From: Obelidium mucronatum
Lineage: Eukaryota; Chytridiomycota; Chytridiomycetes; Chytridiales; Chytriomycetaceae
DNA length: 24,154 nt
Assembly (NCBI GenBank): GCA_025765595.1
Contig: JAIVFH010000368.1
Span: forward strand, 1 to 24,154
Reading direction: 5' to 3'
Part shown: positions 18,252 through 24,154 of the stretch, in pieces
Layout: each line of letters starts with the position of its first letter
Numbering within the stretch: the first letter of the stretch is position 1
Program-made: the position numbers and the translations under genes
Notes under the pieces: generated by a model
What the model was told of the DNA's origin: nothing
Seen by the model: the letters and a program-made list of their open reading frames with translations, nothing else
The model's database searches: none

Positions 18252-20212
18252 ATGGGGCAATACAACCTCGCCATACCCCTTCATACGGCTTCCGCAGAAC
18301 CGCAAACCGAAATCAAAAAACTCACAAAGTTTCACGGATTGATTCTCTGCTCGTGGCTTGCAGCGGCCTACTTTCTCATCCCTTCCGCTGGTCCAGCCCC
18401 CGTTCCTCGCTTCCGTCTCCCCCTCAATGCATCAACAACAGCAGCTGCCAAACAGTCCCTCGAATGCATTCAACTGCCGCAACTCATTCCCTCTGCTGTT
18501 CCGTCGTTGGACCTTTCCCGCCTCGACAATCCTGGATTTACCAAAGACGCATTGTCCCGCTTCTCGCGTGCAATTCAAATCCCCACCGAGTCTTACGACA
18601 TTCAACCGCCTGGGAAGAGCAATGAAGACGTCGCTGCGCCATTCCTAGCCTTTCACAAGACGCTGGAGCTGGACTATCCACTTATCCACCAGCACTTGTC
18701 CAAACGGGTTCTTGGCAACCACTCCCTGCTCTTCACGTGGGAAGGAACCGCCCCGGACAGGGACGCCTTGATTCTCATGGTTTGTTTGTTGTGTAACCCT
18801 GTTGTATAGTTTTTTTCGCCAACCGCTTTTCGACGCAGGCGCACATCGACGTTGTTCCGGTTCTCCCCGAAACTCGTGATCAGTGGACGCACGCGCCGTA
18901 CTCGGGCGCCGTTGATTACAAGCAGCGGCGCGTGTGGGGCCGTGGCGCGAGCGACACTAAAGCCACACTCGTTGCGGTGCTGGAGGCCGTCGAGCAGCTG
19001 CTGGCGGCAAACTATGTGCCGCAAAGAACGCTTTATTTGGCGTTTGGCGACGACGAGGAAAGCAACGGCAAGGTTTGGATTGTGTTTTTGTGCTCTTGAA
19101 TCTGGGCTTGTTTCTTGAACTTTCTTTTTTTCATTCAGGGCGCGTTCGCGATTGCCCAGTATTTACAAAAAGTCTTGAAGCTTGCCGGAAAAATTGGCCT
19201 GATTGTTGATGAGGGCTCTGGTCTTATGGATTTTGGAGGACTTCGCATGGCACATGTGTGCGTTTCTGAGAAAGGGTACGCGTCATCTAGTTCCAATATC
19301 CAAATTCTAAAAAATTCAGGTACCAGATACGCGGATGTCGAAATGGTGGTAGAAACCAATGGCGGTCACTCTTCTGTTCCTCCAAAACATACTGGAATTG
19401 GTCTCTCCTCCATGCTCATTACCGCTCTGGAATCTAATCCTCAGGAGCCTCAACTATCTCTCAATAACCCAATCGTCGGATCTATGGCGTGCATTGCAAA
19501 CCACGCCCCCAATCCTGACCCGGCTATGGTTAAAGCCATCAAGCAATGGCCAAAATCGCGTAAAACTGTCTTGAAACGCCTGATTCAAACCTTGCCAGAA
19601 GATTTAGTAACTGCTCTTCTAGTATCCACCCAAGCTGTTGACATCATCAATGGAGGCCTCAAAGTAAATGCCCTGCCTGAAAAGGTTACAACAATCATCA
19701 ATCACAGAATCGGCGCCCACGACTCTCCGCACGACCTACAATCGCGCTATAGAAGCACCCTGTCAAAGTTGACCAAGAAACTAAAGCTCAACTTGACCAT
19801 CACGGAATTCAAAGATCCTTCTCTTCTCTTTCATGAATACACAATCTCTGACGCAGTGGGAAAAGTGACAATCGGCTCTCTGTCTCCGTTTTCAGTATTG
19901 GAACCGAGTCCAGTTAGTCCATACAATACTGCCGAAGACAATGGATGGGCTGTACTTGAGGGTACAATCCACTATTTGTTCGATACCGAAGCAACTTCAG
20001 ACCAAGGCAATCGCGTTATAGTTGGACCAATGTTTGCGGGAGGGAATACCGACACAAAGAGTTACTGGGGCCTCAGTAAGAGCATTTACAGGTTCTCGCC
20101 AGGCGCAGATGGCGAAGGAGCTCACACGGTTAATGAATGGGTATCGATGGATACGTTTTTGAAGAGCATCAAGTTTTACCATGAGCTGATTCGAAACTGG
20201 TCTGAACAATAA
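18252..20212 (+). CDS. M20 metallopeptidase, carboxypeptidase S-like, 611 aa
   Basis: Exons 18252-18779, 18839-19072 and 19139-20212 all join in phase 0 (introns 59 and 66 bp), giving 611 residues. A single hydrophobic segment at about 29-45 (LILCSWLAAAYFLIP) suggests a type II membrane anchor, as in yeast vacuolar carboxypeptidase S. Metal ligands and catalytic residues of family M20 are visible: H178 and D180 (AHIDVV), D215 (GRGASDTKA), E249 and E250 (GDDEES), D278 (VDEGS) and H583 (GAHTVNE). The family removes C-terminal residues from peptides using two zinc ions. The start ATG at 18252 was chosen over the upstream TTG. Exon 2 is visibly more GC-rich than its neighbours. An AATAAA overlaps the stop codon. 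Confidence 0.92.
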
Positions 20213-20487
20213 ATCATTACTGTTGACGCGTACAGACCTTTTCGCAAGTGACTCTGAGAAACCATCTTTCTACTTATTTTGAATCGTTTGAATTCTTTTT
20301 AAGGACCTGACGGTGGGGTTAGGTACACAGAGTTGTGAATTTGCTACTGTTTCAAGATTTCAACTTTTATGGGAAACTTGTTCGGAATTGGGACTGTTAT
20401 TGCCCTTAACTTGTGCTAGCGCCGTGCCCCCTCATAGTGTCAATAAATTTTATCGTTATTTTTTTGTTTCAAATCTCCGTTGAAACA
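20213..20487. other. intergenic region, likely promoter of the membrane protein gene
   Basis: 275 bp between two + strand genes. The frame of the next gene is open back to 20413 but only from a GTG, so this is treated as leader. A T-rich tract lies at 20457-20469. Nothing else is recognisable. Confidence 0.4.
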
Positions 20488-21283
20488 ATGCACAAGGGAA
20501 CAACCTTGTTGGTTCCGGATTTCTCGGACCTATCCAGCAAATCTTTGGTCACCTCTGTTATGGTAACCCCCAAGACTCTGCTCTTCCTTCGATCCGTTAT
20601 ACTGGTATATGCGGTGGTTGTGATGGCAACGTCAGTTGCTCTTGATGTTTCTGAAGGCAAATCTTTCTGGGGATACTTTACGTTTTGGACCTTCTTAGGA
20701 ATCATTGTTTACTTTGCAGTGGCTGTCTATAACAGCTACTTGTACATCTATTCAAGTGGGCAGAAGGTGTTGGATGCCCGGCCAAGTCTTGTCAAGTTTC
20801 TCAATTGGTATCTCTATATGATGCCGGCCACCTGTTGTTATATTGTAACCATTGTTTTCTGGGTGCTTTTGTTTCCAATTTGGCAAGGTTCACAGACACG
20901 GCTTTGGTATTATATTAGTATTAGTAATACAATCACTAACTGAAAAAAATTATTGATCCGAAAGGCTTACAACCAGTCAACATGGGGCAAATTCCCTCTT
21001 CATGATATTTGAATTTGTATTTGGAAGCGTTCCCTTGGTGTATCCGCTTGTTTGGCCATACCTTGTTACTGTGGGGCTTTATGTTGCCCTTGCATTTGTG
21101 TATCATGCTGAAACTGGGTTTTGGTCATATGCGTTTCTAGACACCAGCAAAAGATTGTTTTGGGTGTATTATATTGGAATTGGGGTTCTTTTTCTACTGG
21201 TGTTTTTGGCTGTGACAGCTTGTCATCGATGGCGCGATGCCTATAGGAAACGTCATTCAATGGATTCGATTGAAAGAAATTAA
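20488..21283 (+). CDS. multi-pass membrane protein (FAR-17a/AIG1-like in appearance)
   Basis: Starts MHKGTTLLVPDF at ATG 20488 and ends at TAA 21281-21283. It needs one intron: the first frame ends at TGA 20941-20943, and the second resumes with a QHGANSLFMIFEF segment around 20985. A CACTAAC branch-point-like site at about 20934-20940 supports an acceptor at either GAAAG (about 20966) or CCAG (about 20979). The donor is unresolved, and both ends of the intron must be settled by RNA. About five or six helices are visible: LLFLRSVILVYAVVVMATS, FTFWTFLGIIVYFAVAVYN, a segment ending IVTIVFWVLLFPIW, two in the second exon, and a basic tail. The FTFWTF motif and HGxN segment resemble FAR-17a/AIG1-type hydrolases or Rolling-stone-like proteins, but I cannot decide which. 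Confidence 0.6.
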
Positions 21284-21323
21284 GAAAGTACAGAGTTTGA
21301 TGACTGAGGTTTTTAATTGAAAG
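21284..21323. other. 40-bp convergent 3' gap
   Basis: Only 40 bp separate the stop of the membrane protein gene (+) and the stop of GPCR2 (-), so their 3' UTRs must overlap. Confidence 0.5.
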
Positions 21324-24154
21324 TTATGCCATTGCATCCTTCAAACCAAGAATGCTGTCTCCAAATATACTGCCATCTCCCTCCTTTGTAAAATCAATCA
21401 AAACATTTATACCGTTCTTATCCAAGAATTTCACGCGCTCTTGCCGAACTTTCCCAGATTCCAGAACTGATACACTAAGTGACTTGCGAGTCAAATTACC
21501 TAAGTCCAGGACAAATGCAACAGGATTGGAGCTCAAATCACTTTTCACTGGAAGAATTTGAACATACGCTGTTCTTCTCACAAATGCAACTGATGCAACT
21601 CCATACTTCCAGGACTTTGAAAGCGGCCATGTGTTTACAGAATACGCGACGCTAAATACTCTGCTGAACTTTCCATTCTGTCTTGATGCCACCAGAGTTC
21701 CAAAGCCTGACTGGTGATTTACCCATGGCCCGTCTTTTTGCGACAACGCCGATCCAGTTTGTGTTGACATTGACTGTCGCTGCATCTGACTTTTGGTTTC
21801 TTTGGAATAATTGTTTCCTTGACCAACAATGCTCCACCTGACTCTACTTCCGATTGCATCTTTCTGGAAGATTTCCGATTGCAGTAACGATAACACACGA
21901 GGAACAGCTTGTAACAACAAAGGAATGCTTGTGTTGCCGAAAATAATAATGGCTTCTCCGATAAGGTATGTGTTATTACTGGCTTTTTGATTGCCCCAAG
22001 AGGACTAAGTAACAGAAGAAATAGCGAAAGAGGCAGATACAATGAGCAGCATGGTGAATTCCGAGTGAATGGGCGGGACAGCATGGGATTTATACGTCAC
22101 CCAAAATAGGAATAGCAGAATCAGAATATTGTAAACCCACAATGCAGCCCCCGAGGAAATCCCAGACACTGATACATAACTGCATTGATACTGAATTACA
22201 TACCCAGGCAACATTTTCGAGGAAACTCTGCCTTTGGTAAACTGTATTCCAGATCCATAAAAGTACCTGACAGCTTGCTTGTTAGTCGTTGCAAGCTTTC
22301 AAAGCATACACAAACCAGCTCAAGAGCAAGTGCACAGCCGGTTCCAATCAGCCACTGCTACATCCCGTACCATATACTTTGGTAGGACTTTATTTGACGC
22401 GTAAATGAGGGAAACTCGGAAATTGCGGGATATCATTGCTCCAGAAATCAAAACAAATGATGATAATTGTAACCAGAGTTTGGCTTGACAGCTGAAAACA
22501 GTTGGAACCCCAATATACATTAGGTTTGACACATACGCTGGAATGGTTCCAAGCGCCAGGATCGACAAGAATGGCACAGAGCCAGAGCGAATGACGACTT
22601 TCTTTTGATACGCCTGGATGAGGACCAAAAAAATCACAGCCACAATTATGCCACTAATACAGAAGCCAGTGAGAATGAAGGCGCTGGTACTATCTCTTGC
22701 AACTATGGAATAAGTATACAAAGGACCATTTGGTGGCGGAATTGATGTTCCATCGAAAAATGTTAGAACTGTTCCATTGATGGGTGTGATTTTGGTCTGG
22801 TCTATATCTGTGACTGCCCACTCTATTTTCTAATGGTTATTGTCCCTTCATTCATTGCATTAGACACTTACTGACAGATGTCAAATATTTGTCCATGCCA
22901 TCAACACACTGAATGTAAAACGTTCTAATCGGGAATAAACTGTCAATAACTGATTAAAACCTGGTAGAAAATTCTTACGAAGACAGTCCACCAGTTTCGG
23001 AGAGACTAAGAGGGTCAGCTACAATTCCTCTTACACCGGTATTTTTAAACTGAGACCAGCTTAACTTACTTCTCACATTATTGCCATACGTTTTCATAGA
23101 GAGAAGGGATGGATCTCTTTCAATAAGCTTCAGTGCATGGTGGCTGAATTAAACAAAACGAATAATCATAACATGAAAACAAACATTATGTAACCCAGAC
23201 GCGAAAATTTTTGGGCAATCATGCATATTAATAATGTTAAAATATAGTTCAATATTTGAGCGAGTGAAATTATATGCCCTGCAAAATAAAGCCATTAATT
23301 ATAAAAGAACAGAACTGTTGACAAACCCTTGAGCTGCCTGAATGTCGTTAATTGTTTTAAGAAGGCGCATCTCTTGCCCAAGCATGCTAGGTGTAAATGC
23401 ATTTAATCCATATACGTTCATAAATCCTTTGGCAATTTTATAATAGTCTGGTCCATAAATGTTGTAAGCCAGTGTTGTGTCTGGCTTGTTCATACAGAAC
23501 CAGACAAAATCTTTCCCAACCAGCTGCTGCTTTCTGTGCAACGTTTTATTGGAATACACATATAATTGGTTTCGTTTCAAACTTACTTTGCTAGGCCAAA
23601 GTACACACTGGCTGTTGTGGCAGGACCAGCGCAAAGCACCATGTATCGCGCATCTGCTTGTAAAAGCGTGCTGCTGATTGAAGAAAGGCTTGTTGTTGAC
23701 TTTATAGAAAGCTTGGCCAAAATCAAAAACCCATTCTGCTCCAACACTCTTGAGATTGCCTTGCACCCTGTATTGTGGGTATTTGATGATCAAATAGATA
23801 AAGACAAAGAATACGCACATGATCCATTATCCATCGGGCCTTCATTGATTATAGCCACACGCTTGACATTCCATGATTTTAGAGTCAACATAATGGATCG
23901 GGCAAAGCTATTCACTGAAAAAACCAGTTGTTAGATTGGTAATTTCTGGCGTAAGTATAATAGTTTGCTCACAAGACGGCACTGTTTGAAAGTAAAATGG
24001 GTAATTGTCTCGAGAATCAAGAATAGGAGTGAGAATTGATCCTGTGCACATCGGAATTTGGTATTGGCCGTACACTTGCCCCCCAAGCGCGGTTCCCCCC
24101 CAGACATTCCCCCAAACACGCAATAATTTCTAGTTGATGAGCGGAACCTTTTCA
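21324..24154 (-). pseudogene. family C (GABA-B-like) GPCR2 with frameshifts and an in-frame stop; 5' end outside window
   Basis: Paralogue of GPCR1 in the same orientation. Exons (minus): about 24120-23973 (5' boundary uncertain), 23914-23819, 23767-23587, 23533-23327, 23278-23195, 23143-23070, 23027-22979, 22924-22872, 22822-22316, 22266-21324; introns 42-58 bp and all phases agree through the extracellular part. The ligand-binding region is intact (YFQT..., WNVKRVAII, DARYMVLCAGP, DFVWF). The 7TM part carries FFDGTSIPPP, RSGSVPFLS and LPKYMVRD. It has three lesions relative to GPCR1: a 7-nt insertion GTAGCAG (22355-22361), one extra A in an AAA run (22233-22235), and TAG in frame (22007-22005). 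Removing the 7 nt and the 1 nt restores exact phase in both exons. Splicing at the GTAGCAG donor would also keep frame but drop part of a helix. Probably a decaying receptor, unless the lesions are sequencing errors. Confidence 0.85.

Noticed and set aside
1..24154. tRNA, rRNA, CRISPR arrays, bacterial operons or origin of replication.
   Set aside because: No such structures were seen by eye, and the spliced genes show that this is eukaryotic nuclear DNA.

Overview
The window looks like nuclear DNA of a zoosporic (chytrid-type) fungus. The evidence is many very short GT-AG introns (41-107 bp, mostly 45-66), a family C (GABA-B-like) receptor pair, an F-box/ankyrin protein, a secreted fungal/bacterial-type phospholipase A2 and a PIF-like transposase. 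Species assignment is inference. All splice sites were placed by eye from reading phase and, for the two receptors, by aligning them with each other.

Layout. 1-416: 3' end of a Ser/Thr-rich gene. 674-1646 (-): two-exon gene of unknown function. 2004-2911 (+): PIF/Harbinger-like transposase with an apparently complete DDE set. 3025-3747 (+): secreted phospholipase A2-like protein. 3875-5987 (+): F-box protein with about 18 ankyrin repeats. 6419-11425: a complete 5,007-bp DNA transposon with 402-bp terminal inverted repeats (TIRs) and a 9-bp target duplication. 11426-14435 (-): family C GPCR (GPCR1), whose severed C-terminal end lies at 6129-6418 on the far side of the transposon. 14588-16867 (+): long-chain acyl-CoA synthetase with an internal deletion. 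16851-18149 (-): orphan seven-helix membrane protein. 18252-20212 (+): M20 carboxypeptidase S-like enzyme. 20488-21283 (+): multi-helix membrane protein. 21324-24154 (-): second family C GPCR (GPCR2), cut by the window edge and carrying two frameshifts and an in-frame stop.

The most notable object is the transposon. It carries two convergent genes: a RecQ-type helicase, and a large protein resembling the DUF6589 family of fungal proteins, which may hold the transposase activity. Both genes start in or just inside the inverted repeats, and the right repeat ends exactly at the first base of the helicase ATG. Each TIR therefore appears to be the promoter and 5' leader of one gene, so the two genes should share one control region. 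The insertion split the last exon of GPCR1. Counting one copy of the target duplication, the two halves sum to 942 bp, exactly the length of the matching GPCR2 exon after correction for a one-base insertion. The TIRs look identical, so the insertion is probably recent.

Several host genes here look damaged (GPCR1 by insertion, GPCR2 by small lesions, the acyl-CoA synthetase by a deletion). This suggests relaxed selection, a redundant haplotype, or in part assembly error.
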